From the NCBI GenBank assembly GCA_965262565.1, contig CBDHFQ010000033.1:1-64000 (forward strand): 64,000 nt of DNA, given 5' to 3'. Below the pieces are notes generated by a model. It did no database searches. It was given only the letters and a program-made list of their open reading frames with translations, and had not been told where the DNA came from. Every line of letters begins with the position of its first letter. The first letter of the stretch is position 1. The position numbers were made by a program, and so were the translations under genes. This document shows positions 46,565 to 57,295 of this stretch, piece by piece. Origin of the DNA: CBDHFQ01 sp965262565 (GTDB lineage Bacteria > Bacteroidota > Bacteroidia > J057).

Positions 46565-46603
46565 GCTAGAACTTATGAATCTCAAATTAGCCTGTAAATT
46601 TTT

Positions 46604-46633
46604 ATAGACCTGATTTTATGAAATCAGGTCTAT
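46604..46633 (+). repeat. Perfect 13-bp inverted repeat between rplL and rpoB
   Basis: ATAGACCTGATTT (46604-46616), loop TATG, AAATCAGGTCTAT (46621-46633). There is no T-run, so it is probably an RNase processing or partial attenuation site, as known between rplL and rpoB in E. coli. An ATG at 46632 lies inside the stem. Confidence 0.75.
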
Positions 46634-46727
46634 GCCCCTATATATAGTATACCATATTTCAGGTGTACTTTTATTAACAAATTACACGTTCTTTTTTTTA
46701 AGGTTTCAACTTAAAATCGCACAAATC

Positions 46728-49700
46728 TTGACGAATAACAAAGTTTCTAAGAGGGTTACGTTTTCCCGTATCAGGAAAGTTATCGACTATCCCGACTTTC
46801 TTGAAGTACAGCTCAGATCTTTTCGAGAATTCATGCAAGTAGATACCCCTCCCAACAAGCGCAAAGAAGAGGGATTATATCGAGTTTTCAAAGAAAACTT
46901 TCCAATTACTGATGCCAGGGAAAATTTTGTTCTTGAGTTTTTGGATTACTACATAGATCCTCCACGATACAGCATAGAAGAATGCAAGAGTAGAGGCCTT
47001 ACACATTCTGTAGCTCTTAAAGCTAAATTGTTTTTGTATTGTACTGATCCTGAGAATGAAGACTTTGAACCAGTAACGCAGGAAGTATATTTGGGAAATA
47101 TTCCCTATATGACTGCAAATGGTACTTTCATTATCAATGGGGCTGAAAGAGTTGTTGTAAGTCAATTACACCGTTCTCCAGGCGTGTTCTTCGGACAGTC
47201 TTATCATGCTAATGGTACTAAACTATACTCTGCCAGAATCATCCCATTTAAAGGTTCTTGGATAGAGTTTTCAACAGATGTAAACAATGTAATGTACGCC
47301 TATATAGATCGGAAGAAGAAGTTCCCGGTTACCACACTAATGAGAGCTATAGGCTACAGTACAGATAAAGATATATTAGAAATATTTGGGTTGGCGGAAG
47401 AAATGAAAATTAATAAAGCTAACCTGAAAAAATCTGTCGGCAGAAAGTTAGCCGCAAGAATTCTTCGAACATGGACAGAGGATTTTGTAGACGAAGATAC
47501 CGGGGAAGTAGTGTCAATCACGAGAAATGAAGTTTTATTTGAACGCGACCATATTATCAGTAAAGATGATGTGGAAAAAGTATTGGATTCAGGTGTGCAA
47601 AGTATGATTCTGGTAGTAGATTCCACTAATGCTGCAGAATATTCGATCATATATAATACGCTTCAAAAAGATAACTCAAATTCTCAGAGTGAGGCTGTCG
47701 ACTTGATTTATCGCCAATTGAGGAATGCTGAACCACCTGATGAAGAAACGGCTCGTGGGGTTATCGATAAGCTGTTTTTCAGTGATAAGCGTTATGACCT
47801 TGGAGAGGTGGGAAGATACAGATTGAATAAAAAGCTACACGATACATTCGAAGAAACCAGCCAAGTGTTAACTAAGCAGGATATAATTCGAATTGTTGAA
47901 TATTTGGTAGAATTACAAAACAGTAAAACGCATGTTGATGATATAGATCATTTGAGTAATCGTCGCGTTAGAACTGTAGGGGAGCAATTATACTCTCAAT
48001 TTAGTGTAGGATTGGCAAGGATGGCAAGAACCATTCGTGAAAGAATGAATATAAGGGATAATGAAATCTTTACCCCTTCTGATCTAATAAATGCCAGAAC
48101 ACTATCTAGTGTTATTAATTCATTCTTCGGTACTAATCAGTTAAGCCAATTTCTCGACCAAACGAATCCATTATCAGAAATTACCCATAAACGCAGGGTT
48201 TCAGCCTTAGGTCCTGGTGGATTATCGCGTGAGAGAGCAGGGTTTGAGGTAAGGGATGTTCACTATACCCACTACGGTCGATTGTGTCCAATAGAAACGC
48301 CTGAAGGTCCTAATATTGGTCTTATCTCCTCTTTATGTACTTATGCGAAAATCAATGAAATGGGGTTTATTGAAACTCCATATCGCAAGGTGCAAGAGGG
48401 TATATTATCCGATACTACCTATTATTTGAGTGCTGAAGAAGAGGATAATATTATCATCGCTCAGTCTAATGCCCCTGTAGATTTGGAGGGTAACTTTATA
48501 AATAATAAGGTTAAGGCTAGAAAAATGGGGGACTTTCCTGTGGTTGAGCCCGATGATCTCAGCTACATGGATGTGGCACCAAATCAAATTGTAAGTGTGG
48601 CTGCCTCATTGATTCCGTTTTTAGAAAATGACGATGCTAACAGAGCGTTGATGGGTTCAAATATGCAACGACAGGCTGTCCCACTTCTAAAACCGGAAGC
48701 ACCCATTGTAGGTACCGGAATAGAAGAGAAAGTAGCTATGGATTCCAGGGCAATGATCTTGGCAGAAGGAGAAGGAGTTGTCGAATATGTAGATGGAAGT
48801 AGAGTTGTGATTAGATATGAAAGGAGTCCAATGGATGATCTCATTAGCTTTGAAAGTAATGTAAAAACATACTCAATTTCAAAGTTTAAGAGAACCAACC
48901 AAAATACTTGTATGAATTTACGTCCAATGGTGAGAGTTGGACAAAAAGTGCATCCCAAGACAGTAGTAGCTGAAGGATATTCTACCGAGGATGGAGAATT
49001 AGCCCTTGGAAAAAATCTCTTGGTTGCATTTATGCCTTGGCAAGGATATAATTTTGAAGATGCTATCGTTATTTCTGAGCGCGTAGTTGCAGAAGATGTT
49101 TATACATCTCTTCACATTGAGGAATTCGAGCTACAGGTAAGGGATACCAAAAGAGGAGAAGAAGAATTAACCCGGGAAATTCCAAATGTGAGTGAAGATG
49201 CCATTAAACATTTGGATGATAACGGTTTAATTCGAGTAGGAGCGGAAGTTAATCCCGGAGACATTCTGATTGGGAAAATTACTCCTAAAGGTGAGTCAGA
49301 TCCTACTCCAGAGGAAAAACTATTGAGAGCAATATTTGGAGATAAGGCTGGTGATGTGAAAGATGCATCTCTTAGGGTTCCTCCTTCTATCGCAGGAGTA
49401 GTCATTGAAAAGATGTTATTCTCTAAAGAAAAGAAAGAATCGAAAGCTAAGGCCAGAGATAAGAAAATATTGGGCAGATTAGAGGAGCAATACCAAAATC
49501 AGATTAAAGAGATTAATCAGCAAATGGTATCTAAGCTCGTTACTATGCTGAGTGAAGAGAGAAGCCAGGGCGTAAAGAATAAGTTTAATGAGGAGATAAT
49601 CCCTTCTGGAAAGAGATTTACTGATAAGACGCTCGCAAGCTTGAACTTTTTAGATGTTATTCCTGCCGACTGGACAGAAAATGATGAGCTTAATGAACAT

Positions 49701-50531
49701 ATTGAGCAATTGTTCAGAAATTATAAGCGTAAATATGACCGTATAGAAGGTAGGTTCCGCAGGGAAGAATATCAAATCAGAGTAGGAGATGAGTTACCTT
49801 CTGGTATCCTGAAATTAGCTAAAGTTTACGTAGCCAAAAAACGTAAGCTCAAAGTGGGAGATAAAATGGCAGGGCGACACGGGAATAAAGGGGTAGTATC
49901 CAAAATTGTTCCTGTAGAAGATATGCCGTTTTTGGATGATGGAACTCCTGTTGATATAGTACTAAATCCTTTGGGGGTACCATCTCGTATGAATTTGGGT
50001 CAGGTATTTGAAACCATCTTAGGGCTTGCGGGGAAAAAATTAGGAGTAAAATTCGCCACGCCTATTTTCGATGGAGCTACGATGGATGATGTAAATGAGA
50101 AATTGAAGGAAGCTAGCTTGCCTGAATTTGGGGTGACTTATCTTAATAACGGGCAAACAGGAGATAAATTCAATGAGCCTACCACCGTAGGAATCATTTA
50201 CATGCTCAAATTAATTCACCTGGTAGATGATAAAATGCACGCCAGATCCATAGGGCCATATTCACTTATTACGCAGCAGCCACTTGGAGGTAAAGCTCAA
50301 TTTGGAGGTCAGCGTTTTGGTGAAATGGAGGTTTGGGCACTAGAAGCTTTTGGAGCAGCTCATATTTTGAGGGAGATGTTGACGGTTAAGTCAGATGATG
50401 TCGTAGGTAGAGCTAAAGTCTATGAGTCTATCGTAAAAGGAGATGTGCTTCCAGCCCCGGGCGTACCTGAGTCATTTAATGTATTAATTCACGAATTAAG
50501 AGGTTTGGCTCTAGAAGTTACCTTGGATTAA
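46728..50531 (+). CDS. rpoB: DNA-directed RNA polymerase beta subunit
   Basis: The protein of about 1267 residues is intact Rpo[21 protein letters not shown] at the start, [15 protein letters not shown], the rifampicin cluster ([20 protein letters not shown] then [10 protein letters not shown], with sensitive-type residues at the D, H and S positions), [25 protein letters not shown] and [20 protein letters not shown]. The TTG at 46728 ([10 protein letters not shown]) fits family starts. The ATG at 46632 is in frame but its first 32 residues look non-coding and its codon lies in a hairpin. It is flanked on both sides by perfect inverted repeats. Confidence 0.97.
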   Translation: MTNNKVSKRVTFSRIRKVIDYPDFLEVQLRSFREFMQVDTPPNKRKEEGLYRVFKENFPITDARENFVLEFLDYYIDPPRYSIEECKSRGLTHSVALKAKLFLYCTDPENEDFEPVTQEVYLGNIPYMTANGTFIINGAERVVVSQLHRSPGVFFGQSYHANGTKLYSARIIPFKGSWIEFSTDVNNVMYAYIDRKKKFPVTTLMRAIGYSTDKDILEIFGLAEEMKINKANLKKSVGRKLAARILRTWTEDFVDEDTGEVVSITRNEVLFERDHIISKDDVEKVLDSGVQSMILVVDSTNAAEYSIIYNTLQKDNSNSQSEAVDLIYRQLRNAEPPDEETARGVIDKLFFSDKRYDLGEVGRYRLNKKLHDTFEETSQVLTKQDIIRIVEYLVELQNSKTHVDDIDHLSNRRVRTVGEQLYSQFSVGLARMARTIRERMNIRDNEIFTPSDLINARTLSSVINSFFGTNQLSQFLDQTNPLSEITHKRRVSALGPGGLSRERAGFEVRDVHYTHYGRLCPIETPEGPNIGLISSLCTYAKINEMGFIETPYRKVQEGILSDTTYYLSAEEEDNIIIAQSNAPVDLEGNFINNKVKARKMGDFPVVEPDDLSYMDVAPNQIVSVAASLIPFLENDDANRALMGSNMQRQAVPLLKPEAPIVGTGIEEKVAMDSRAMILAEGEGVVEYVDGSRVVIRYERSPMDDLISFESNVKTYSISKFKRTNQNTCMNLRPMVRVGQKVHPKTVVAEGYSTEDGELALGKNLLVAFMPWQGYNFEDAIVISERVVAEDVYTSLHIEEFELQVRDTKRGEEELTREIPNVSEDAIKHLDDNGLIRVGAEVNPGDILIGKITPKGESDPTPEEKLLRAIFGDKAGDVKDASLRVPPSIAGVVIEKMLFSKEKKESKAKARDKKILGRLEEQYQNQIKEINQQMVSKLVTMLSEERSQGVKNKFNEEIIPSGKRFTDKTLASLNFLDVIPADWTENDELNEHIEQLFRNYKRKYDRIEGRFRREEYQIRVGDELPSGILKLAKVYVAKKRKLKVGDKMAGRHGNKGVVSKIVPVEDMPFLDDGTPVDIVLNPLGVPSRMNLGQVFETILGLAGKKLGVKFATPIFDGATMDDVNEKLKEASLPEFGVTYLNNGQTGDKFNEPTTVGIIYMLKLIHLVDDKMHARSIGPYSLITQQPLGGKAQFGGQRFGEMEVWALEAFGAAHILREMLTVKSDDVVGRAKVYESIVKGDVLPAPGVPESFNVLIHELRGLALEVTLD

Positions 50532-50544
50532 TGAGAAATGGAAT

Positions 50545-50579
50545 GATATACCAGTGGATAAAAATTTCACTGGTATATC
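50545..50579 (+). repeat. Perfect 12-bp inverted repeat between rpoB and rpoC
   Basis: GATATACCAGTG (50545-50556), 11-base loop, CACTGGTATATC (50568-50579). It has no following T-run, so it is probably an RNA-processing or stabilising hairpin rather than a terminator. Confidence 0.75.
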
Positions 50580-50642
50580 CGATCCTCTTGCATGTTTATA
50601 TTGGTTAGATTTTTTTTTCAGCAATTAATATCGGAGGTCTAA

Positions 50643-53600
50643 ATGCCTATTGCAAAAAACACTAAGATTTCCAGTGATTTCAACAGAATCACTATTAGCC
50701 TCGCCTCTCCTGAACAAATTTTAAATCGTTCAAATGGAGAAGTTCTAAAACCAGAAACCATTAATTACAGAACTTATAAACCTGAAAAGGATGGTTTATT
50801 CTGCGAAAGGATTTTTGGGCCGGTGAAAGATTACGAATGTCATTGTGGTAAATATAAGAGAATCAGGTATAAAGGAATCATCTGTGATCGTTGTGGTGTA
50901 GAAGTAACAGAAAAGAAAGTTCGCCGGGAAAGAATGGGCCACATTCAGTTAGTAGTACCGGTAGCACATATTTGGTACTTCCGTACATTACCGAGTAAAA
51001 TAGGATATTTATTAGGTCTGACTTCTAAAAAGTTAGATCAAATTATTTATTACGAGCGTTATGTGGTGATCAATCCGGGAGTGATGGAGAAAGAAGGGAT
51101 CCAACGTATGGACTTTTTGACAGAAGAAGAATACCTGAATATTCTTGAAACGCTCTCCAAAGAAAATCAAATGCTTCCCGATGATGATCCTGAGAAGTTT
51201 GTAGCAAGAATGGGAGCGGAAGCATTAGAGGATCTACTGTCCAATATTGATTTGGATGAGCTTTCTTATACATTAAGACAAAAAGCTGCTTCTGAAACAT
51301 CCCAACAAAGGAAAAATGACGCGTTAAAAAGATTGAAGGTAGTAGAAGCATTTCGTTCCGCTAACAGAAGGATCCAAAATAATCCCGAATGGATGGTGGT
51401 GAGAATTGTTCCTGTTATCCCTCCGGAACTGAGACCATTAGTGCCACTTGAAGGTGGTCGTTTTGCTACCTCAGATTTGAACGATCTTTACAGAAGGGTA
51501 ATCATTCGAAATAACCGCTTGAAGCGTCTGATAGAGATTAAAGCACCCGAGGTAATCCTTAGAAATGAAAAGAGAATGCTTCAGGAAGCTGTTGACTCTC
51601 TTTTTGATAATACACGTAAGGTTAATGCAGTACGTTCCGACTCGAATAGAGCCTTAAAATCTTTAAGTGATATGCTTAAAGGTAAGCAAGGGCGTTTCCG
51701 TCAGAATCTGCTAGGAAAAAGGGTGGACTACTCCGGACGTTCAGTAATTGTGGTAGGTCCAACACTAAATCTTTATGAGTGTGGTTTACCAAAATCTATG
51801 GCAGCGGAATTATTTAAACCCTTTGTCATTAGAAAGTTGATAGAGCGTGGAATAGTAAAAACAGTAAAGAGTGCAAAAAAATTAGTAGATAGAAGAGATC
51901 CGGTCATTTGGGATATACTTGAAAATGTCTTGAAAGGCCATCCCATATTACTCAACCGTGCTCCTACTTTACACAGACTCGGTATTCAGGCATTCATGCC
52001 TAAATTAGTTGAAGGGAAAGCTATCCGACTTCACCCATTGGTGTGTACCGGGTTTAACGCAGACTTCGATGGAGACCAAATGGCAGTGCACGTTCCTTTA
52101 AGTAATGAAGCCTGCCTGGAAGCCATGATGTTAATGCTTGCGGGACACAACATTCTGCACCCCGCAAATGGTACTCCAATTACTCTTCCTACCCAGGATA
52201 TGGTACTGGGAGTTTACTACCTGACTAAAGCAAGACCGGGACAAAGAGGGGAAGGTCTATTATTTGGTGATAAAGAAGAAGTGGAGATTGCTTACAATGA
52301 GAATGTTGTGGCAAAGCATGCTAAGGTTAAACTTAGAATGCCAAAATTAGATGAAGAAGGAAATCAAATATTAAATGAAAACGGTAAAGTAGTTACAGAA
52401 TATATCGATACTACCGTAGGAAGGGTACTATTTAATAAAATCGTGCCTGAAAAAGCCGGGTTTGTAAATATTCTTCTAACTAAGAAGAGTATGAGAAAGG
52501 TAATTGCCCAAATATTCCTGCGTACGGGTTTAGTAGCAACAGTAAAATTCCTGGATGATCTGAAAAGCCTTGGATTCATCGAAGCATTTAGAGGAGGGCT
52601 ATCCTTTAGTTTGAAAGAAGTAATTATTCCTGAGGAAAAAGATATCTTAATCTCTAATGCGGAAGGTAAGATTGATGAAGTAATGATGAACTATAATATG
52701 GGACTCATTACTGAAAACGAGAGATATAATCAGGTGATTGATATTTGGACGCATACTAATTCCAAATTGACAGAAACTCTGATGACCCAGTTAAAAGATG
52801 ACAGAGATGGGTTTAATAATATCTTCATGATGTTCCATTCTGGAGCAAGGGGATCTAAAGAACAAATTCGCCAGCTGGGTGGAATGAGAGGCCTGATGGC
52901 AAAACCTCAAAAGTCATTAAAGGGGTCCGCTGGAGAGATTATTGAAAACCCAATTCTAGCGAACTTTAAAGAAGGACTTTCGGTACTGGAATACTTCATC
53001 TCTACACACGGTGCCCGTAAAGGTCTTGCAGATACAGCACTTAAGACAGCAGATGCAGGTTATTTAACGAGAAGATTGGTGGATGTCGCTCAGGATGTTA
53101 TTATTACTGAGGTAGATTGTGGAACATTAAGAGGAGTCTCAGTAACAGCACTGAAAGAAAATGAGGACGTTATCCAGCCATTAAGTGATAGAATACTGGG
53201 AAGGGTGGCATTAAATGACGTGTTTGATCCATTAACTGGTGAACTCATCGTAGCCGCTGGCGAAGACTTTACTGAAACTATTTCCAAAAAGATCGAGACC
53301 GATACGACAATAGAAGAAGTAGAGATTCGCTCTGTACTTACCTGTGAGTCCAAAAAAGGCGTTTGTGCCAAGTGTTACGGTAGAAACTTGGCTTTAGGAA
53401 GACTGGTAGAAGTTGGAGAAGCTGTAGGAGTAATTGCTGCTCAATCTATCGGTGAACCTGGTACTCAGTTGACATTACGTACCTTCCACGTAGGTGGTAC
53501 TGCCCAACGAATCATGGCTTCCAGCCAGTTATTAGCGAAGTTCGCCGGTAAATTGGAATTGGAAAATGTAAAATTTGTAGAGCGAGAAGAAAAAGGTGAG

Positions 53601-54974
53601 TTGAAGAAAATTGTAATAAGCCGTGCTGGAAAGCTTAAGATCTTAGATGATAAATCAAGAATTCTGTTTTCTAACAAAGTACCTTATGGTTCCTACTTAC
53701 ATACAGAAGATAATGTGGATGTCGAAAAGGGACAGTTGTTATGTAACTGGGATCCGTACAACTCACTGATCATTTCTGAATACGATGGAAAGATCAAACT
53801 AGAGGATGTACATGAAGGACTTACCTTCCTTGAGGATATTGACGAACAGACAGGGCACAGAGAAAAGGTAATCATTGATAGTAGGGACAAGACGATTAAC
53901 CCAACCATCATTATTACTGATAAAGAGGGGAATGAATTGAGGTCGTATAACTTGCCTGTTGGAGCGCATTTGATTGTAGAGGATCAGGAAGAAGTATTAG
54001 CCGGTCAGACGATGGTGAAAATTCCTAGATCTGGTGGTGGTACCGCAGATATTACTGGTGGTCTTCCAAGGGTCACAGAATTATTTGAGGCACGAAATCC
54101 ATCTAATCCAGCAGTGGTTTCAGCGATTGAAGGAGTAGTTAGACTAGGAGGAATCAAAAGAGGGAACAGAGAGGTATTTATTACTTCTCCCGATGGTTCA
54201 GATGAACGAAAATATCTGATTTCTCTTAACAAACACATTCTTGTGCATGATGGGGACTATGTCATGTCAGGGGAAATGCTGTCAGATGGTGCCATTACCC
54301 CTAAAGATATATTATCTATCAAGGGACCAAGTGCGGTACAATCCTACATTGTAAATGAAATTCAGGAAGTGTATCGTATGCAGGGGGTACCTATTAACGA
54401 TAAGCACATTGAGGTGATTGTAAGGCAGATGATGCAGAAAGTAGAAATAGTTGATGCAGGTGATACCATCTTCCTGGAGAAAGAAGTAGTGAATAAAATT
54501 AGTTTCCAGGAAGAAAATGACTGGATCTTCGATAAGATGGTGGTAGACGAGAGCGGTGGATCAGAATCCTTGAAACCTGGACAAATCGTATCTCAACGTA
54601 AATTGAGAGATGAGAACTCCAATTTACGTAGGAAAGACCAACCTCTGGTTTCTGCCAGAAAAGCGAGGCCGGCTGTTTGTAAGCCAGTACTAATGGGAAT
54701 CACTCGTGCTTCTTTAGGAACAAAAAGCTGGTTGTCAGCAGCTTCTTTCCAGGAAACTACAAAAGTTCTCAGTGAAGCAGCTATCTCTGCAAAAACGGAT
54801 GATCTTGGTGGGTTGAAGGAAAACGTAATCGTAGGACACCTCATTCCTGCGGGTACAGGACTTCGCAAATATCAGGATATCGTAGTTGGAGATATGGAGG
54901 AATACCAAGCGAGAATTGAACGAGAAAAAATGCATAGTGATGCCCGTTCCGCAGCTGGTGCTGTCGCTGATTAA
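50643..54974 (+). CDS. rpoC: DNA-directed RNA polymerase beta-prime subunit
   Basis: The 1443-residue protein has the zinc ribbon ([20 protein letters not shown]), the lid/rudder region ([19 protein letters not shown]), the catalytic [14 protein letters not shown], the second zinc set ([19 protein letters not shown]) and the trigger loop region ([19 protein letters not shown]). All active-site Asp residues are present. It forms the polymerase core with beta, alpha and omega. The gene lies 111 bases after rpoB, with a putative GGAGG ribosome site (ATCGGAGGTCTAAATG). A strong terminator follows. Confidence 0.98.
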   Translation: MPIAKNTKISSDFNRITISLASPEQILNRSNGEVLKPETINYRTYKPEKDGLFCERIFGPVKDYECHCGKYKRIRYKGIICDRCGVEVTEKKVRRERMGHIQLVVPVAHIWYFRTLPSKIGYLLGLTSKKLDQIIYYERYVVINPGVMEKEGIQRMDFLTEEEYLNILETLSKENQMLPDDDPEKFVARMGAEALEDLLSNIDLDELSYTLRQKAASETSQQRKNDALKRLKVVEAFRSANRRIQNNPEWMVVRIVPVIPPELRPLVPLEGGRFATSDLNDLYRRVIIRNNRLKRLIEIKAPEVILRNEKRMLQEAVDSLFDNTRKVNAVRSDSNRALKSLSDMLKGKQGRFRQNLLGKRVDYSGRSVIVVGPTLNLYECGLPKSMAAELFKPFVIRKLIERGIVKTVKSAKKLVDRRDPVIWDILENVLKGHPILLNRAPTLHRLGIQAFMPKLVEGKAIRLHPLVCTGFNADFDGDQMAVHVPLSNEACLEAMMLMLAGHNILHPANGTPITLPTQDMVLGVYYLTKARPGQRGEGLLFGDKEEVEIAYNENVVAKHAKVKLRMPKLDEEGNQILNENGKVVTEYIDTTVGRVLFNKIVPEKAGFVNILLTKKSMRKVIAQIFLRTGLVATVKFLDDLKSLGFIEAFRGGLSFSLKEVIIPEEKDILISNAEGKIDEVMMNYNMGLITENERYNQVIDIWTHTNSKLTETLMTQLKDDRDGFNNIFMMFHSGARGSKEQIRQLGGMRGLMAKPQKSLKGSAGEIIENPILANFKEGLSVLEYFISTHGARKGLADTALKTADAGYLTRRLVDVAQDVIITEVDCGTLRGVSVTALKENEDVIQPLSDRILGRVALNDVFDPLTGELIVAAGEDFTETISKKIETDTTIEEVEIRSVLTCESKKGVCAKCYGRNLALGRLVEVGEAVGVIAAQSIGEPGTQLTLRTFHVGGTAQRIMASSQLLAKFAGKLELENVKFVEREEKGELKKIVISRAGKLKILDDKSRILFSNKVPYGSYLHTEDNVDVEKGQLLCNWDPYNSLIISEYDGKIKLEDVHEGLTFLEDIDEQTGHREKVIIDSRDKTINPTIIITDKEGNELRSYNLPVGAHLIVEDQEEVLAGQTMVKIPRSGGGTADITGGLPRVTELFEARNPSNPAVVSAIEGVVRLGGIKRGNREVFITSPDGSDERKYLISLNKHILVHDGDYVMSGEMLSDGAITPKDILSIKGPSAVQSYIVNEIQEVYRMQGVPINDKHIEVIVRQMMQKVEIVDAGDTIFLEKEVVNKISFQEENDWIFDKMVVDESGGSESLKPGQIVSQRKLRDENSNLRRKDQPLVSARKARPAVCKPVLMGITRASLGTKSWLSAASFQETTKVLSEAAISAKTDDLGGLKENVIVGHLIPAGTGLRKYQDIVVGDMEEYQARIEREKMHSDARSAAGAVAD

Positions 54975-55010
54975 CAGTTCAATTCTTTGGACTTATATGA
55001 AAATAGTTAT

Positions 55011-55040
55011 GGAAGGGGCAGATGCCCCTTCTTTTGTTTA
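55011..55040 (+). terminator. Rho-independent terminator of the rpoBC operon
   Basis: GAAGGGGCA (55012-55020), loop GA, TGCCCCTTC, then TTTTG. It is a G/C-rich 9-bp stem at the end of the operon. Confidence 0.85.
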
Positions 55041-55072
55041 TGAAGATTCCTAATGCTTCTTATATTTAGGTT

Positions 55073-55582
55073 ATGATGGCAGCAAAAATAAATATCTTAA
55101 GCGCTGAAGCAATTTCTACCAGAATAAAAAGAATGGCTTTTGAAGTATATGAATCCAATTACCTGGACGAAGAATTAGTCGTCATAGGAATAGATGAAAG
55201 AGGAGGATTTATTGCTGAGCAGCTCTGTGAATATCTCGAACGAGTGAGTGATCTATCTCTTCATTTAGTCGGTGCGAAATTAGACAGAAATCAAACTCCT
55301 GGAGGTATGGGGATAGAATTAGATCTTGAGCTTTCTGATCTTAGAGGTAAATCAGTATTAGTGGTAGATGATGTGCTATACACTGGAATCACTATGTTGA
55401 ATGTAGTTGCTATATTATTACAAGCAGGTCCCAGAAAAATCCAAACTGCTGTACTGATTGATAGAGGACACAGAAACATGCCAGTCTCTCCCGATTTCGT
55501 TGGCGTGGAACTAGCTACTACCATCCAACAACACGTTTCTGTAGAAATTGAAGAAGGGATCGCTCAAGCCTTTCTTTTGTAA
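55073..55582 (+). CDS. pyrR: PyrR-like phosphoribosyltransferase
   Basis: The 169-residue protein has the PRPP loop VLVVDDVLYTGITM, an Ile/Asp start (VVIGIDERGGFIAEQLCEYL), and GHRNMPVSPDFVGVELATT near the C-terminus; the R-G-H-R-x-x-P segment matches PyrR. PyrR is a UMP-sensing regulator of pyr genes by attenuation and has weak uracil phosphoribosyltransferase activity. No pyr gene or leader is adjacent here; it lies between the rpoC terminator and glyA, so whether it regulates anything is unknown. It may have only enzymatic function. Confidence 0.85.
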   Translation: MMAAKINILSAEAISTRIKRMAFEVYESNYLDEELVVIGIDERGGFIAEQLCEYLERVSDLSLHLVGAKLDRNQTPGGMGIELDLELSDLRGKSVLVVDDVLYTGITMLNVVAILLQAGPRKIQTAVLIDRGHRNMPVSPDFVGVELATTIQQHVSVEIEEGIAQAFLL

Positions 55583-55690
55583 GATAGTTTGAGGTAGTAC
55601 ATCCGATTTTAATTTGTTTTTTCGTTAGTTTGTATTATTTATCGTTTTGCAGAGAGTGAAAGTAGAACAACAATATATAAATAAGTTAAC

Positions 55691-57004
55691 ATGGCTGAAC
55701 CTACTATAATATCAGGAAAAACCGCTGGGTTGGAGGATGAGGTATTTAATATAATTGATAAAGAAGTAAATAGGCAAAAAGAGGGGATAGAACTAATTGC
55801 ATCAGAAAATTTTGTAAGTGAAGCTGTACTTAGAGCCGCAGGGAGTCCATTAACCAATAAATATGCTGAAGGGCTACCCGGAAAGCGGTACTATGGAGGA
55901 TGTCAATATGTAGATGAGGCTGAAGTTATTGCGCGAAACCGAGCCAGGGAATTATTTGGTGCGGAATGGGTGAATGTTCAACCACATTCGGGTGCTCAGG
56001 CAAATGCTGCTGTCATGTTGGCAATGCTATCGGCTGGCGATAAAATAATGGGCTTCGACTTATCTCACGGCGGTCATCTAACCCATGGTTCACCCGTTAA
56101 TTTTTCCGGTAAATTATATGAGCCCGTGTTCTATGGAGTTAGAGAAGATAATGGATTAATAGATTATGATGAAGTCCGTGACATAGCTATCAAAGAAAAG
56201 CCACGTTTAATTATTACCGGGGCTAGTGCTTACTCCAGAGATTGGGATTATGCGGTATTTAGAAGTATTGCTGATGAAGTTGGAGCGATCCTCATGGCTG
56301 ATATATCCCATCCTTCAGGTCTTATCGCTAAAAAGTTATTAAATGATCCATTACCTCATTGTCATTTTGTAACTACTACCACTCATAAGACATTAAGAGG
56401 TGCACGTGGAGGGATGATTTTGGTTGGGAACAATGGGCCTAATCCATTAGGGATTAAAACAAAGAAAGGAACAGTAAGAAGTATCGGGTCCATCCTAGAT
56501 AGTGCTGTATTTCCAGGGACCCAAGGCGGACCCTTAATGCACATCATAGCAGCTAAGGCAGTAGCTTTTGGAGAAGCATTGACGACTGAATTTAAGACTT
56601 ATGCAGAACAGGTAATATTGAATGCGAAATCCTTATCTAAAGCTATGACAGATCGTGGGTATAAAATTATCTCTGGAGGGACAGATAATCATCTCATGCT
56701 AATTGATTTAAGATCGAAAGACGAAAACTTAACGGGAAAAATGGCGGAAGAGGCTCTCGTTAAAGCTGATATTACCATTAATAAAAATATGGTTCCATAT
56801 GATTCCAGAAGTCCTATGGTTACCAGCGGTATCAGATTGGGAACGCCCGCATTAACTACCAGGGGATTGAAGGAAGCAGATATGGTAATTATTGCGGATT
56901 TTATGGATAAGGTGTTGATGAATGTAGATAATGGTTCCATTATTGCGAACATAAAGAAAGAGGTGAATGAATTTATGGATTCATTCCCGATGTTTCAGTG
57001 GTAG
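55691..57004 (+). CDS. glyA: Serine hydroxymethyltransferase
   Basis: The 437-residue protein has GlyA signatures: [72 protein letters not shown] and the PLP-lysine motif [13 protein letters not shown]. It interconverts serine and glycine while making methylene-THF, which also feeds the PanB reaction. The frame is intact and of normal length. It lies 108 bases after pyrR on the same strand and may be its own unit. Confidence 0.97.
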   Translation: MAEPTIISGKTAGLEDEVFNIIDKEVNRQKEGIELIASENFVSEAVLRAAGSPLTNKYAEGLPGKRYYGGCQYVDEAEVIARNRARELFGAEWVNVQPHSGAQANAAVMLAMLSAGDKIMGFDLSHGGHLTHGSPVNFSGKLYEPVFYGVREDNGLIDYDEVRDIAIKEKPRLIITGASAYSRDWDYAVFRSIADEVGAILMADISHPSGLIAKKLLNDPLPHCHFVTTTTHKTLRGARGGMILVGNNGPNPLGIKTKKGTVRSIGSILDSAVFPGTQGGPLMHIIAAKAVAFGEALTTEFKTYAEQVILNAKSLSKAMTDRGYKIISGGTDNHLMLIDLRSKDENLTGKMAEEALVKADITINKNMVPYDSRSPMVTSGIRLGTPALTTRGLKEADMVIIADFMDKVLMNVDNGSIIANIKKEVNEFMDSFPMFQW

Positions 57005-57154
57005 CTTACCTCATTGGCATAATAACTAGCGCAAAAGTAGGAACAAAGCTCCCAAAAATAGATAATTAGTCATGAAATGAGCTGAAATCGCTCAGGGAGA
57101 ATGTAATAATGATACTCGTATATTTTTATTCGTATTACAGAGGTAGATATAGAG

Positions 57155-57196
57155 ATTGAGGATGGTTCTGCCTGAGCTATCCTCAATTTATATTTG
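57155..57196 (+). promoter_or_regulatory. Inverted repeat next to a -7 element upstream of the ABC permease
   Basis: ATTGAGGAT (57155-57163), 15-base gap, ATCCTCAAT (57179-57187), then TATATTTG (57189-57196), an exact TAnnTTTG. The repeat covers the -33 to -12 area, as an operator would. The permease ATG is 100 bases downstream. Confidence 0.5.
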
Positions 57197-57295
57197 CAAG
57201 GGTAAATACACAGAATAAGAGGCAACTTACCCAATTTGTCAAATGTCTTTTATAGAGATCCTATCTTCCTAACATATTATCCTATACCTATTGAT

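Noticed and set aside
46632..46727. ATG at 46632 as start of rpoB
   Set aside because: The codon lies in a perfect hairpin and the added 32 residues are hydrophobic and unlike any RpoB.
46875..54935. Many minus-strand open frames within rpoB and rpoC
   Set aside because: Shadow frames of highly conserved genes; no start context and no family resemblance.
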